Source of the DNA: Rhodobacteraceae bacterium F11138
GTDB taxonomy: Bacteria > Pseudomonadota > Alphaproteobacteria > Rhodobacterales > Rhodobacteraceae
Direction of reading: 5' to 3'
DNA length: 64,000 bases
NCBI GenBank assembly: GCA_016521575.1
Contig: JAEKDP010000004.1
Span: forward strand, 248,001-312,000
Both the position numbers and the translations under genes were made by a program. This document shows, piece by piece, positions 1 through 9,542 of this stretch. The stretch's first letter is position 1; each line of letters begins with the position of its first letter. The notes beneath the pieces are model-generated. The model was not told where the DNA came from, did no database searches, and saw only the letters and a program-made list of their open reading frames with translations.

Positions 1-203
1 GCAAAGCGGCCAGGATTTTGAGGCGTCGACCAGACACCCATCTGACAAAACTCACCGCACCTACAGTCAGGATCGTTGTTCGGACACCGGATCAGGCCCC
101 AAGCATGACCGCGCCCGGAACGCAAAGTGACCGTCCAACCCAAGGCCTCCAGCTCACGCAGAACGGCTTCGATCTCCTTGGACTTGTGCGACTTTCTAGG
201 CAT
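1..203 (-). CDS. Conserved hypothetical protein, 3' end cut by window edge
   Basis: The minus strand reads from an ATG at 203-201 without a stop to base 1, giving about 67 residues. The visible protein starts MPRKSHKSKEIEAVLRELEA and continues with a GHAWG segment. A Cys-rich stretch follows (CPNNDPDCRCGEFC) and then VWSTPQNPG. I recognise this as a small conserved hypothetical family with a GHAWG...CRCGEFC...WSTP signature. The Lys/Arg-rich start, the GHAW histidine and the short length resemble HicA-like mRNA interferases, but that link is only a guess. Four closely spaced cysteines suggest a bound metal. A GAGA element lies about 9 bases before the ATG. The gene points away from the restriction operon, so it continues the cargo leftwards. 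Confidence 0.6.
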   Translation of the reverse strand, partial: MPRKSHKSKEIEAVLRELEALGWTVTLRSGRGHAWGLIRCPNNDPDCRCGEFCQMGVWSTPQNPGRF

Positions 204-222
204 TAAATAGGTCTCTTTCTTT

Positions 223-242
223 AAGTTGTCAACTGACAACTT
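223..242. promoter_or_regulatory. Inverted repeat, probable operator in front of the partial gene
   Basis: AAGTTGTCA (223-231) and TGACAACTT (234-242) form a perfect 9-bp inverted repeat around a 2-bp centre. It sits 20-39 bp upstream of the start codon at 203. On the minus strand the inner part also contains a TTGACA that could act as a -35 box. A repeat this tight at a promoter is what a dimeric repressor or antitoxin operator looks like. The binding protein is unknown. Confidence 0.45.
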
Positions 243-289
243 TATTGCTTCGAGTCGATTGAGGGGCTACCCCAACAAAATCGAAACGT

Positions 290-1042
290 TCACAAGCCTT
301 CAACTTGCATTCCATTTTCGGCCAACCACTCTTTACGGGCCCTCCAATCAGGGAGATGTTGCTCAACCTTGATCCAGAATTTCGCCGAATGATCGGAATG
401 ATGGGCATGTGCCAGTTCATGGATGATGATGTATTGCGCGATCCTCGGCGGCAAAAGCGCAGCCTTCCAGTGAAAGGAAACCCTCCCCTCTGATCCGAAC
501 GAACCCCACCGGAAGCCTAGGTCCTGGACTTTGACTTCATTGATGTTCACATCCATGCGGTTTGAATGCTGAAGGGTTTGCTTCTCGAACCAGGCCTGCG
601 CCTTGCGAATATACCAGGAAATAAAGACTTCCCGGCCTCTATGGACCGAGGCCGTTCGAAGACAGAAGCGTCCATTCTTCAATGTCAGATCGACAAGCTG
701 ACGGTCGACCAAGCGAAGGCGATAACTTTTACCAAGATACAGGAACCCCTCGCCATCGACGAACTCCTTAACAGGGGCCCTTCGCTGAAGCCGCGCCTTT
801 TCCTCTAACTTGGTATGCACCCAAAGCAGTTTCTCCTTAACGAACTCGACCAGTTCACTTTCTGTTGCGTCCGGCGGCGCAAGAATTACAAGTTCACCCG
901 ACCTCTCCACGGTAATTTGGAGGGTCTTTCTTCTATCGCTTCGTCGTATGTTGAACGACAGGCCATCTACGTCCAAATGCTGGTCGAAAAAACGGACTGA
1001 GCGGCCCCCGGTTCGAATGGGTGAAAGCGGGAGGTTTGGCAT
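290..1042 (-). CDS. YgjP/SprT-like zinc metalloprotease (DUF45/M48-type) of the type I RM operon
   Basis: 250 aa. The C-terminal third carries the zinc signature HELAHAHHSDHSAKFW (HExxH, with a further His-Ser-x-x-F-W segment downstream). This is diagnostic of the YgjP/WLM-like family often annotated as 'M48 family metallopeptidase' or DUF45. The N-terminal half has the family's beta-rich region (KTLQITVERSGELVILAPPDA). It is the last gene of the hsdM-hsdS-hsdR-ygjP transcript; its ATG shares one base with the hsdR stop (TGATG), so translation is coupled. YgjP-like genes are often found behind type I R subunits. A role in turning over the restriction complex is possible, but nothing here proves it. 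No signal peptide, so it is cytoplasmic. Confidence 0.85.
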   Translation of the reverse strand: MPNLPLSPIRTGGRSVRFFDQHLDVDGLSFNIRRSDRRKTLQITVERSGELVILAPPDATESELVEFVKEKLLWVHTKLEEKARLQRRAPVKEFVDGEGFLYLGKSYRLRLVDRQLVDLTLKNGRFCLRTASVHRGREVFISWYIRKAQAWFEKQTLQHSNRMDVNINEVKVQDLGFRWGSFGSEGRVSFHWKAALLPPRIAQYIIIHELAHAHHSDHSAKFWIKVEQHLPDWRARKEWLAENGMQVEGL

Positions 1043-4000
1043 CAGAATCCCCTCAAGGCTTCGTCATTGGCCTTGGCTTGCTGCATCAAATGCTCCGACA
1101 ACCGCTCTGCATCCAAAACACCAAGCCCCTCGATCTTTGCATCAACCAGTTTTTCGAAGATTTCAGATCGCAGATTTTCTTGATCAGCCATCTTGAATGT
1201 GCTCCAGATTGAGCGATTGGCAACAACCTCTTCGACAATGCGATCCACGATTTCCTGGGTCACACGATGCAGAGCCTGAAGATGTTGTGCCGGAGTGTTT
1301 TCGTCCGCTCCCGCCTCTTCTAGAACGGTGCGAAGGAAGGGGACATAAATCTCCGGTATATCGAATTCAGTTTCGCCAGTTGATTGGGACTCTGACCGGA
1401 GCTCATCAATAATCGCTTGAAGCTGCTCGATGATTTCATCCCACTGATGGCCAAAGCCATCTAAAATCTGATTAAGGCGCTCGGACATCTTCTTGAACCG
1501 AACAGGGTCAGTTTCGAGCTTCTTGCGGATATGTGAACGGATCGCGTGTTCCATCTCCGAAGCTTTGGCGCGCGCACCGCTTGCTTGCCCAACCTGGTCT
1601 TCAAACTCGGCATCCGTAAGTTGAACGGGAGGTATCTTGGGATCGATACCCAACGAGATCACATGGTCATCAATCAGCTTTCGGACCTTAGCACCCACAT
1701 CTGAACCTATGACGGCGACATCGCGGAACCTGTTCCGCGCGCGCGCCTGGATATAGGCAAGGCGCTTTGCATCCTTCACAAATGGCAGACCCTCGGGTCT
1801 TGGAAGCACGATTTCCAAGGATTTGAGGAAGTCCTTCAGCTTCACCGTGAACTCAGCCCTAACCTTTTCGGTGGCCAAAACCTGAAGGCATTTCTCATCG
1901 TCAGACAAGTCATCTAGGCCCTCCCGCCGGAAAATGTCGACGACCCGAATGTGCCGATCTCGCAGAATGGGAATTTGGTCGGTGAGACTGACCAGCGCTC
2001 CGTCGATGTCTTCATCCGAATAGGCGGAAAGGGCCGACTTCAGGTGATGGGCAACTCCGAAATAGTCCACGACGATCCCGCAGGTCTTGCCAAAACCGGT
2101 TCGATTTACACGGGCAATGGCCTGCAACAGCTCGGCTTCACGGATCGATCGGTCAAGGTACATCACGCCTTCGATGGGCGCATCGAAGCCCGTCAAAAGC
2201 ATCGATTTCACGATCAGAAACGCGAGGGGGTCCGCTTTCGTGGGGTCCTTATGGAACAACGGCCTCTTGAACCGTTTGATCCGCATTTCCTGCGCTGAGC
2301 CTTCGGTCCACTGCTTCCAGCTGGCATCATCATTGTTGCCGCCGGACATAATCGCCGCAAACTCGATCTTCTCCAGCGTATCACGGTATCGCCAAGCCTG
2401 GACCAACGCCTGCAGCTTTGCCGGTCTGATGCAAAGCTCTTCATCGTCCAACGACTTGTCACGATCAGGCAGAGCCGCCGCTTCGGCCAAAAGCTCATCA
2501 CGTGCCTCTAAAAATGCCGCATGATACCGGGCAACCGCTGTGCGGCTGTAGGCAACGACCTGCGCCTTGTACCCATTCGGCAAAAGGTTGGTCACGTAGT
2601 GCCGCAGCATGTCGCGGGCCTTTTCCCCGATCAGCTCCTTGGCCTCCAGGATGTTGCCCTTGGTCGCGTATTTCTTGCGGATCGCTTCCAGTTCCTCATC
2701 CGAACGGCCACGAAACATATCCTCGAACAGGCCGTCCAGGGTGGCCCCGTCCTTCACCGCACCCTCAGCGGTGCGCCCCTCGTAGAGCACCGGCACAGTC
2801 GCCCCATCGGCCTCGGCTTCCTTGATCGTGTACTGATCAATGAAATCGCCAAAAATCTCGGTGGAGCGTTTCTTCTCTCCCATGATGATTGGCGTACCGG
2901 TAAAGCCGATCCGCGCGCAGTTCGGCAGCGCTGCCAGCAGGTTGGCATGTAGATCGCCCGCCTGCGTGCGGTGCGCCTCATCCACCACGACCAGGATCGT
3001 GTCATCCTCGTTCAGCACATCAAAGGCCGGGCCCTTCGTGACTTCGGCCACGTCCTCATCTGTGCGGTACTTCTGGATCGTTGCAAAGACCAAACCCGGC
3101 CCTTTACGGCGGGCGAGCCGCTTCAAGGAACTGTTGCTCGTCGCCAGCTCCACCACATCACCGGACATCGTCGCCGTTTCAGACAGTTGCCGTTGCAGAT
3201 CCTTGCGGTCGGTGACCATGATCACCTTGAACTTCCGCAGGTCCAAATCCGTCCGCATCTTGCGGATCATGAAGACCATGGTCAGGCTCTTGCCGGAGCC
3301 TTGCGTATGCCAGACGATGCCGCCGCGTCGGTCGTACTCACCGTCTTGCAGCCGCGTCTTCCCGGTCCGCAAACGCTCCAACGCGCGGTTCACGGCGCGG
3401 TATTGCTGATACCGGCAGACGGTTTTGATGGTCTGGCCGCCCACATTCATGAACAGCAGGTAGTGCCGCAGGATATCCAGCAGATGCGCCGGGCGCAGCA
3501 TGCCCGCGATCATGCGTTCCTGCTCGGACAAGCGCGACTTGCCAAGGGCCGCAGCCACCTCATCCTCGGAGCCTTTGCCATCCGGCCCCACGACCGTCTT
3601 CCACTGCCCGTAATACTCCAGCCCCGCGCCGATGCAGCCAACGCGCGCCTCGTCAAAGCTGGTCGCGATCAGAAGCTGGACCGAGGCAAAGAGCGCAGGC
3701 GCGCCTTCGTTCTCGTCCACCTCAAGTGACGCCTTGCGGGCGTTGTGATAACGGCGCAGTTGCTTGACCGCTTCGGCCAGCGGTTCTGGGATGCCGGGGC
3801 TTTTCGCCTCGACCACCACCACGGGGATACCGTTCACCAGCATCACCACATCGGGGATGATAAAGCCCTTGCCCACGTCATGGCCGGGCGGGCAATCGAC
3901 GCGGAACTGGTTTGAGACGGTGAAGCTGTTCGCCCCCACATCGTCCCAAGCGATGTAGCGGATGGTCTGGCCGCGCCCGCCGTCCCAGCCGGGCAGGCCC

Positions 4001-4308
4001 TCGACGGTCAGGCCCTTGAGCAGCAATTCGGTGACTGCCTGATTGGCTTCCATCAGCCCGCGTTGGCCGTGGCGGGTCAGCGCGCTGACTGCCTCGGACA
4101 GGCGCGCCTCGTCGAGCCATGGTTTGCCATCGGGGCCGGGGTTGATGGCACGCAGGCGGTCGCGCAGCGTGGCCTCGGCAATGACATCCTTGAAACTGCT
4201 GCGCCCGGTCAGGGCGGGGTCGTCCATATTGCCGGTTTGCGCTTGCCAGCCCATGGCAACACATTGGTCGATGAAGGGCTGTTCCACATCGTCGAATTCA
4301 TGCCCCAT
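1042..4308 (-). CDS. hsdR: Type I restriction enzyme, R (restriction/translocase) subunit
   Basis: 1088 aa, normal length for HsdR. The N-terminal nuclease domain shows the PD...(E)xK motif: Pro-Asp at about 152-153 and EAK at 167-169 (VVVVEAKS). An SF2 motor follows, with Walker A TQGSGKS at about 335-341, motif II DEAH at 443-446 and motif III GFTGTP further on. The C-terminal third is helical and should contact the methylase core. With HsdM and HsdS it forms the complex that translocates and cuts unmethylated DNA. Its start overlaps the end of hsdS by 11 bp, which ties restriction to prior synthesis of the methylase parts. All catalytic motifs look intact, so the system may be active. Confidence 0.96.
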   Translation of the reverse strand: MGHEFDDVEQPFIDQCVAMGWQAQTGNMDDPALTGRSSFKDVIAEATLRDRLRAINPGPDGKPWLDEARLSEAVSALTRHGQRGLMEANQAVTELLLKGLTVEGLPGWDGGRGQTIRYIAWDDVGANSFTVSNQFRVDCPPGHDVGKGFIIPDVVMLVNGIPVVVVEAKSPGIPEPLAEAVKQLRRYHNARKASLEVDENEGAPALFASVQLLIATSFDEARVGCIGAGLEYYGQWKTVVGPDGKGSEDEVAAALGKSRLSEQERMIAGMLRPAHLLDILRHYLLFMNVGGQTIKTVCRYQQYRAVNRALERLRTGKTRLQDGEYDRRGGIVWHTQGSGKSLTMVFMIRKMRTDLDLRKFKVIMVTDRKDLQRQLSETATMSGDVVELATSNSSLKRLARRKGPGLVFATIQKYRTDEDVAEVTKGPAFDVLNEDDTILVVVDEAHRTQAGDLHANLLAALPNCARIGFTGTPIIMGEKKRSTEIFGDFIDQYTIKEAEADGATVPVLYEGRTAEGAVKDGATLDGLFEDMFRGRSDEELEAIRKKYATKGNILEAKELIGEKARDMLRHYVTNLLPNGYKAQVVAYSRTAVARYHAAFLEARDELLAEAAALPDRDKSLDDEELCIRPAKLQALVQAWRYRDTLEKIEFAAIMSGGNNDDASWKQWTEGSAQEMRIKRFKRPLFHKDPTKADPLAFLIVKSMLLTGFDAPIEGVMYLDRSIREAELLQAIARVNRTGFGKTCGIVVDYFGVAHHLKSALSAYSDEDIDGALVSLTDQIPILRDRHIRVVDIFRREGLDDLSDDEKCLQVLATEKVRAEFTVKLKDFLKSLEIVLPRPEGLPFVKDAKRLAYIQARARNRFRDVAVIGSDVGAKVRKLIDDHVISLGIDPKIPPVQLTDAEFEDQVGQASGARAKASEMEHAIRSHIRKKLETDPVRFKKMSERLNQILDGFGHQWDEIIEQLQAIIDELRSESQSTGETEFDIPEIYVPFLRTVLEEAGADENTPAQHLQALHRVTQEIVDRIVEEVVANRSIWSTFKMADQENLRSEIFEKLVDAKIEGLGVLDAERLSEHLMQQAKANDEALRGF

Positions 4309-5647
4309 GTGCAGCCTCCCCCTCGAGCAGAGGCGTGACGGGCACCCGCCCGGTGAGCAAGTCGTCCATCAGTCCTGATTTTTGAAGGCGGAGTTTTTCA
4401 AAGCTGGTTTGCTCCTCGCGCAATCGGCGAGAGAGCTCTAAAAGAATGACTGCAATCGCTTCTTGTTCGTCCCGTGGTGGCACAGGAAGCAAAGTCGAGC
4501 GTATTGTCTCACTGCGGATCGCCGACATGGTTCCGCCTTGTTGGTCTTTCGAGAAGTGCCGCAGTACCCAATCCGAATAGTTCACCTGCAACATTGCCAG
4601 GTAGGGCGAATACTTCGCCTGATCTAGTGAGATCGTCCAAGTGTGCTTTGACGATAGCGCTCTACCAACATCAAGCGGAACGAGACAGCAACGTCCCACG
4701 GTTCCCATGATTGTAATCATCAGATCATCGGGCCGCACTGCATAGCGTTGTAATTGCAAGAATTTACCGGGTGTGACGAAGCGTTTGAAATTCCGGTCAA
4801 AGCGTTCGACAAATACGTTGTCGATACCAAGAAACGGCACTCCCTCTTCAACCAGTTCATCTTTCAAAAGTGCGCTACCAAACGGCCCCGACCGCATTGC
4901 CGGATCGACAGAAGCCAGCATGTCTTGGATTTCAGAGACCTCCCACTCCTTCGGGAGCCAGCCGAGTGGGGTTTCTTTGTAGAGGTGGGGGGCCTCGGTG
5001 TGTGGGGGGCGGAGGTCTCCGTTGGCGTCGATGCCGCGGGTCAGAAGATCATGCAGCAGCCCCTGCTTCATCGCCTTCAGCTTCGCAACCACCGCCTCCG
5101 TCCCCCGGATCGCCGCATCCAACGTATCCAGCACCTCGGCGATTTTGGTTTGCCTTTCGAATGAAGGAACCAAGCAGCCAACGGTTTTTAGCGTGGTCAA
5201 GTTGATGCGAACGCGGGTTGAACCAATAGCCTTCTTTTCTGCTTCAAATCGCGTATAGGGGCTGTTGATTGCTTTTGCGATGTATGACGGCACAAAACGA
5301 GACGTATCTGGTCGGAGGCGTATACAGTCCGCGACCACCACAAATTGCTTGCTCACTGGCGGTACGATACAGGCCCTTGCGACAGGTTCGGCCATCTTGG
5401 CAATCGCGATGTCACCTGGTACGGCTCCGTGGCGCTTGAGTGATAAGAACTTGCGCTCAGAAATAAATTTTTGGTTGCCGTCAAACCACTCATTTATTCC
5501 AATGTTTTGAAGCTGGATCAGGCGCACACCTTCTTCGGTGTATTCGTCGGATTTGAGACTTGATCCGAATGGACCGTCCACAAAACTACCTGCCGAACGC
5601 TCCGCGATATCGCCAAGTTCCACCCTTTTGAAGGTTGAGTCAGACAT
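4298..5647 (-). CDS. hsdS: Type I restriction-modification specificity subunit
   Basis: 449 aa with the usual two-fold architecture. Target recognition domain 1 spans roughly residues 1-165. The central conserved helix region ([21 protein letters not shown]...[12 protein letters not shown]) follows. Target recognition domain 2 spans roughly 225-390, and the distal conserved region ([14 protein letters not shown]...[17 protein letters not shown]) closes the protein. The two conserved repeats each end in a similar GLxxDLLTGR motif, as expected for HsdS. The subunit reads the bipartite DNA target for methylation and cleavage. Its start overlaps hsdM by 8 bp. The DNA target cannot be predicted from sequence alone. 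Confidence 0.95.
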   Translation of the reverse strand: MSDSTFKRVELGDIAERSAGSFVDGPFGSSLKSDEYTEEGVRLIQLQNIGINEWFDGNQKFISERKFLSLKRHGAVPGDIAIAKMAEPVARACIVPPVSKQFVVVADCIRLRPDTSRFVPSYIAKAINSPYTRFEAEKKAIGSTRVRINLTTLKTVGCLVPSFERQTKIAEVLDTLDAAIRGTEAVVAKLKAMKQGLLHDLLTRGIDANGDLRPPHTEAPHLYKETPLGWLPKEWEVSEIQDMLASVDPAMRSGPFGSALLKDELVEEGVPFLGIDNVFVERFDRNFKRFVTPGKFLQLQRYAVRPDDLMITIMGTVGRCCLVPLDVGRALSSKHTWTISLDQAKYSPYLAMLQVNYSDWVLRHFSKDQQGGTMSAIRSETIRSTLLPVPPRDEQEAIAVILLELSRRLREEQTSFEKLRLQKSGLMDDLLTGRVPVTPLLEGEAAHGA

Positions 5648-8105
5648 ACCCCAACCCCTTCAAGAACCCGGCCAACTTCTCCGTCGCCTCTGCCCGTGCG
5701 CCCTCGATCTCGGTCAGGGTCACGCGATACTTGTCCCACCAGTTTTCAAACGCCGCCACGATCTGGCCGCGCTGCGCGGCGATGTAGCGGGTCAGGATTC
5801 TCTGCATGTCATCATGCAGGATTTTCAGCAGCAGCTCTGCCGCCTCCTCGGGTGACAGCCCGTCAACGCCTGCGTTGATCTCATCCGTGAACTGCTCCTG
5901 CTTGGCCTTCAGGGTCTTCTTGACCTCGCTTAGCTCCTTTTTCCAGCGCTTGATCTGCGCCTCGTCCACCGGTTCGGCCTCGTCCTCTTCTTCCTCGTCC
6001 TCCTCGGGCTTGGCCGTCGCCGCCTTTATCTGTGCATCCAGTTCCGCCTTGCGCGCCTCAAGCTCGGCAATCTCGCGCACGAAGTCGCCCATCAGGAAAG
6101 CGACCAGCTTGTGATCCAGTGGGTTCTCCTTGTTCCCCTTATCCTCCAGCGCCGTGACGATAGAGGTGCGCCAGGCATCGACCACGCCCTTGGTGTCGCG
6201 CGCCATGAGGGTCAGGAAGTCAAACCGCGACTGGTTCCAGAACTGCGCGATGATGCCCCGCACGGTAAACGGGTCGAGCATGGCAAGGCTTTCGAGCGTT
6301 TCGGAAAAGCTGGAGAGCAGTTCATCGCGCAGCGTGATGAGCGCGGCGGGGTCTTCGGCCCCGGCGAGGGATTTGATGCTGTCCTGATGCGCGCCCCACC
6401 ACGCGTTGAAGCTGTCCTTGATCTGCGCTTCGCGGGCGACGAGGCCCGCATTGGTTTCGATGGCCGGTTTGAGGTCTGACTTGGCGGTCAGGCTTGCGGC
6501 GAAGTCGAGATAGTTTTCATCGCGCGGCGTCAGCAGGTCCATCGGGTCCAGCCCGTGGGATTGGAACAGGTCCGCCTTGGCCTCAACCTCTGATTTCGGG
6601 ATTCCGCCGACAAGGTGCGCGCGCACGTCATGCGGCTCGGGCGGCGGGGCGTTGTCGGCATAGCGGCGGATGTTGAGGTTGAAGTCATTCTCGCGCAGCG
6701 TGTCGATGTCGACGATGGCCGAGAAACCGGGGATTGCGCGGTATTCCTCGAACGTAGTGACGATCTTTTCGATGTGCTCCGGCAGCAGGTGGTTCTGCGC
6801 GCGCCCTTCGAAATATTCGCGGTCGGCGTTGATGAAGAGCACCTTGCCCTGCCGTTCGGCTGGCTTGCCCGAGACCAGGTTCGCGCCATGGTGCACCCGC
6901 TGGCGCAGGACGATCACGCAAGCCGGAATGCCGGTGCCGTAGAAGAGCTGCGGGCCGAGGCCGATGACCGCCTCAACCTGATCGCTCTCGATGATTTTCT
7001 GACGGATTTTACCTTCGTCTCCGCCCCGGAACAGAACGCCGTGCGGCATCACCGTCGCGATCATGCCGCCGTCTCGGCTGACGGCCAGCATGTGCTGCAG
7101 GAACATGAGGTCAGCCTTCTTGGAGCCAAGCGGCACCTCATGGAAGAAGCGTTCCCGGAACTTGGGCTGCCACGTGTATTCGCCAGAGCGATCCTTGTCC
7201 TTGGAACCCCAGTTGATCGAGAACGGCGGATTCGTGAGGATCCGATCAAAGCGGCGCAGTTCGCCATCCTCGACGTGTTGCGGTTCGCCCAAGGTGTCCT
7301 CGTTCCGCAGGTCCGCGCTGTTGATGCCATGGAGCAGCATGTTCATCTTCGCGATGGACCAAACGGTGCCAGCAGCTTCCTGACCGAAAAGGTTAGCCCT
7401 GCGCCCGTCCTGGCCATGTTCGTCGATGTAATCCTTGGCCGCGATGAGCATACCGCCGGACCCGCAGCAGGGATCGTAGATATCATGTTCGAGCGTTGGC
7501 TTCAGCAACCTGACCATCATCCGGACGACCGAACGCGGGGTATAGAACTCGCCGCCTTTTTTGCCGGCAGAGTCCGCGAACTCACCAATCAGGTATTCGT
7601 ATGCTGCGCCCAGAAGGTCAGGAAATTCAAAATCTTCGTTGCGAAGCCGGATTTCACCGAAGTGATTGATGAGTTGGCGCAGCTTCTGGTCGCTGATCTT
7701 GCTTTGGCCCACTTTGCGGGTGAAATCGATGTGGTCGAGGACACCTTCGAGCGCAATGTTTTCGGATTCAACGCCGCCCAGGGCTTTGTTGAGCTTGTCG
7801 CCGATGTTCTCGTGCGCTTCGTCAACCAGGTGACCAAAGCGCGATTGCGGCGGAACCCAGAACGTGCCGCTGCGCCCGTACCAAACCTTGTTCTCCGCTT
7901 CTTCGGCGGCCTGCTCCGGGGCCACACCGCTCGCGATACGTTTTTGCACCACCTCTAAGCGGGCCTGTTCGAACACGTCCGAACAGCGCTTCAGGAAGAG
8001 CATCCCGAAAATGTACTCTTTGAATTCCGAGGCATCCATCTTGCCGCGAAGGATGTCTGCAGCGCTAAAAAGGTGACGCTCCAATTGGGCGAGTGTCAGT
8101 GGCAT
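5640..8105 (-). CDS. hsdM: Type I restriction-modification DNA adenine methyltransferase subunit (long form)
   Basis: 821 aa. It has an N-terminal helical domain (residues 1-150), then the N6-adenine methylase core with [10 protein letters not shown] (about 185-194), the SAM-binding [10 protein letters not shown] (211-220) and catalytic NPPF (292-295). The ~500-residue core is followed by about 300 extra residues containing a helical, strongly charged segment with an acidic run ([15 protein letters not shown]) and probable coiled coil. This C-terminal extension makes it longer than the classical ~520-aa HsdM. It methylates the host target and is obligatory for restriction. First gene of the operon; a weak ribosome site precedes the ATG at 8105. 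Confidence 0.95.
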   Translation of the reverse strand: MPLTLAQLERHLFSAADILRGKMDASEFKEYIFGMLFLKRCSDVFEQARLEVVQKRIASGVAPEQAAEEAENKVWYGRSGTFWVPPQSRFGHLVDEAHENIGDKLNKALGGVESENIALEGVLDHIDFTRKVGQSKISDQKLRQLINHFGEIRLRNEDFEFPDLLGAAYEYLIGEFADSAGKKGGEFYTPRSVVRMMVRLLKPTLEHDIYDPCCGSGGMLIAAKDYIDEHGQDGRRANLFGQEAAGTVWSIAKMNMLLHGINSADLRNEDTLGEPQHVEDGELRRFDRILTNPPFSINWGSKDKDRSGEYTWQPKFRERFFHEVPLGSKKADLMFLQHMLAVSRDGGMIATVMPHGVLFRGGDEGKIRQKIIESDQVEAVIGLGPQLFYGTGIPACVIVLRQRVHHGANLVSGKPAERQGKVLFINADREYFEGRAQNHLLPEHIEKIVTTFEEYRAIPGFSAIVDIDTLRENDFNLNIRRYADNAPPPEPHDVRAHLVGGIPKSEVEAKADLFQSHGLDPMDLLTPRDENYLDFAASLTAKSDLKPAIETNAGLVAREAQIKDSFNAWWGAHQDSIKSLAGAEDPAALITLRDELLSSFSETLESLAMLDPFTVRGIIAQFWNQSRFDFLTLMARDTKGVVDAWRTSIVTALEDKGNKENPLDHKLVAFLMGDFVREIAELEARKAELDAQIKAATAKPEEDEEEEDEAEPVDEAQIKRWKKELSEVKKTLKAKQEQFTDEINAGVDGLSPEEAAELLLKILHDDMQRILTRYIAAQRGQIVAAFENWWDKYRVTLTEIEGARAEATEKLAGFLKGLGYV

Positions 8106-8221
8106 CTACTGGTATTCCTAAGTTGGCGCGCGCTCAGAGCGTGCAAATGTACAAATTACGCTGGCGTACGCCGCAGGACAGGCCGCAGAGGTATCAATGC
8201 GAGGGGCTTTAATGCATCGTG

Positions 8222-8518
8222 TCATTCTTCAATCAATTTTTTGAGCTGACGGTCTGCAAGCCGCAACGTGATGACGGAACCCGAAAGAATGGGCACCAGA
8301 ATTCCAGATAGTGCTACCGCAAAGATGGCCGCGCCGGATATCAACGTAAAATCATGAGGCTGCCCCCCGAAACTCAGCCTTAGGAAACCGATCAAATAGA
8401 GTGCGCTGGCAACCAAGAGTACCGTATTGAGCGGTTCCAACGGCTCGACTGCGTTGCGGCGTGCACGCTCCAGTGTTGCGCGCCGAAGTTTCTTCCAGTT
8501 GTCGCTTGGCTTTTGCAT
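8222..8518 (-). CDS. Small two-helix membrane protein of unknown function
   Basis: 98 aa. A basic N-terminus (KLRRATLERARRNA) precedes two hydrophobic segments, one at about residues 31-52 (TVLLVASALYLIGFLRLSF) and one at about 60-85 (LISGAAIFAVALSGILVPIL). No family recognised. It starts 4 bp after the XRE gene's stop and both run the same way, so they are probably co-transcribed and may act together. It lies upstream of hsdM on the same strand with a 116-bp gap. Confidence 0.6.
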   Translation of the reverse strand: MQKPSDNWKKLRRATLERARRNAVEPLEPLNTVLLVASALYLIGFLRLSFGGQPHDFTLISGAAIFAVALSGILVPILSGSVITLRLADRQLKKLIEE

Positions 8519-8522
8519 CGGC

Positions 8523-8945
8523 TTAATCCCTTACCAGTTCGATCCAAGTGTGAACGTCATCATCTCTGACTTCCCGCCCCTCGAGATGTGACTGATACCA
8601 GCGCGCGACGATGGCCCCGCGCTTCTCACTTTTGATCTTTATGTTTTCTTCGTTGAGGTGCTGATCGAGCGAGGTCTCAATCTGTTTCAAGGCTTCAAAG
8701 TCATGAGATGCACGGACTGTCTGCGTTCCGAGCAATATCCACGCAGCATCTACTTCAAACCGGTCTGACATCGCGACAAGCGCCTCCACAGGAAGACCCC
8801 GTTGGCCCTTTTCGTAGCTGTGATAGGCGCGATGTGAGACGCCAATCGCCTCCGCCATTGCTGTTTGCGTCAGGCCGACTTCGTTGCGCGCGATAGCAAG
8901 GCGCGCGCCCATAGCAATGAAAACTGATTTTGCGTCCTGCCGCAT
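8523..8945 (-). CDS. XRE-family helix-turn-helix transcriptional regulator
   Basis: 140 aa. Residues about 12-70 form a Cro/C1-type HTH (LAIARNEVGLTQTAMAEAIG...YHSYEKGQRGLPVEALVAM). The remaining 70 residues are charged and probably oligomerise. It faces away from the excisionase/integrase genes, so it could control both directions, like a phage-type repressor. Partner gene 8222-8518 follows after 4 bp. Whether it controls the restriction operon downstream is an inference from position only. Confidence 0.85.
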   Translation of the reverse strand: MRQDAKSVFIAMGARLAIARNEVGLTQTAMAEAIGVSHRAYHSYEKGQRGLPVEALVAMSDRFEVDAAWILLGTQTVRASHDFEALKQIETSLDQHLNEENIKIKSEKRGAIVARWYQSHLEGREVRDDDVHTWIELVRD

Positions 8946-9083
8946 GCAAGGTTCCCTATTGACGAAATCGCCATAACGAGCGAAACTGCACGAAATGACG
9001 TATTTCTTGCCCTTAAATCATCTGAGCATGTCATAAGGTGCAGAACAAGCGATTCTATTCATATCCAGCGATGGAGGCCGAAA
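8946..9083. promoter_or_regulatory. Divergent promoter region between XRE regulator and excisionase/integrase genes
   Basis: 138 bp holding both start regions. GAAAT (8992-8996) and ATTTC (9002-9006) form a short inverted repeat around GACGT, and ACGAAAT also occurs as a direct repeat near 8962. These are candidate binding sites for the adjacent XRE protein. The repeats are short, so the call is weak. Confidence 0.35.
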
Positions 9084-9290
9084 TTGACCCAGGAACGTCT
9101 TCTCTCTCCCAAACAGCTCAGCGAGATCGTTGGGCTCAGTCCTGCGCAAATTCGCGCGCTCATGAACACCGGGAAGCTAGAGTTCGTGGAGATCTCATCG
9201 AAGACCAAGATGCTGACGATGAGCGGCTGGGAGCGGTTTCAGAAGAACGCGACCAAGGTCAAAAGGGCCGAGAGTTCGATGGCGAATTGA
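9084..9290 (+). CDS. Small helix-turn-helix (excisionase-like) protein
   Basis: 68 aa, start codon TTG at 9084. The protein (ERLLSPKQLSEIVGLSPAQI and on to a Lys-rich tail) has the shape of a MerR/AlpA/Xis-like winged helix. In such proteins a 'LSPKQLSEIVGLS' helix-turn-helix selects DNA and a short wing follows. A GGAGG-like element (9073-9077, atggaggcc) precedes the start. It is the first of three genes leading to the integrase, with 15 bp to the next gene, so a role in excision or in regulating it is likely but inferred. Confidence 0.6.
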   Translation: MTQERLLSPKQLSEIVGLSPAQIRALMNTGKLEFVEISSKTKMLTMSGWERFQKNATKVKRAESSMAN

Positions 9291-9305
9291 CGGGGGTGTC
9301 CGGTT

Positions 9306-9542
9306 ATGGCGACGACCAATCTCAATATCAGCGTGATCGACAAGCGCATGCTGAAGCAGTCCGAAGCCGCGAGTTATGCCGGGTTGCCGGTGAAGCACTT
9401 CAAGGCGGCTTGTCCCGTGCGCCCCGTTGAGTTGAAGCAAGGCACGCTGCTTTGGGATCGCCGTGACCTCGATCTCTGGATTGATGATGTGAAGTCTGGG
9501 GCTGTGACCGATACCCGCGACACCATTCTGGACCGCCTTTGA
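9306..9542 (+). CDS. Excisionase-like / DNA-binding small protein
   Basis: 78 aa. The segment LKQSEAASYAGLPVKHFKAA followed by GTLLWDRRDLDLWIDDV matches the excisionase-like HTH fold, in which an LxxxEAAxYxGxS helix precedes a wing with W-RxDLDxWID. Its stop (9540-9542) overlaps the integrase ATG (9542-9544), so translation is coupled. This coupling is typical of excisionase-integrase pairs on alphaproteobacterial islands. Confidence 0.7.
   Translation: MATTNLNISVIDKRMLKQSEAASYAGLPVKHFKAACPVRPVELKQGTLLWDRRDLDLWIDDVKSGAVTDTRDTILDRL

Noticed and set aside
6615-7958. 447-aa plus-strand open frame
   Set aside because: Antisense to hsdM, whose catalytic motifs are all in place.
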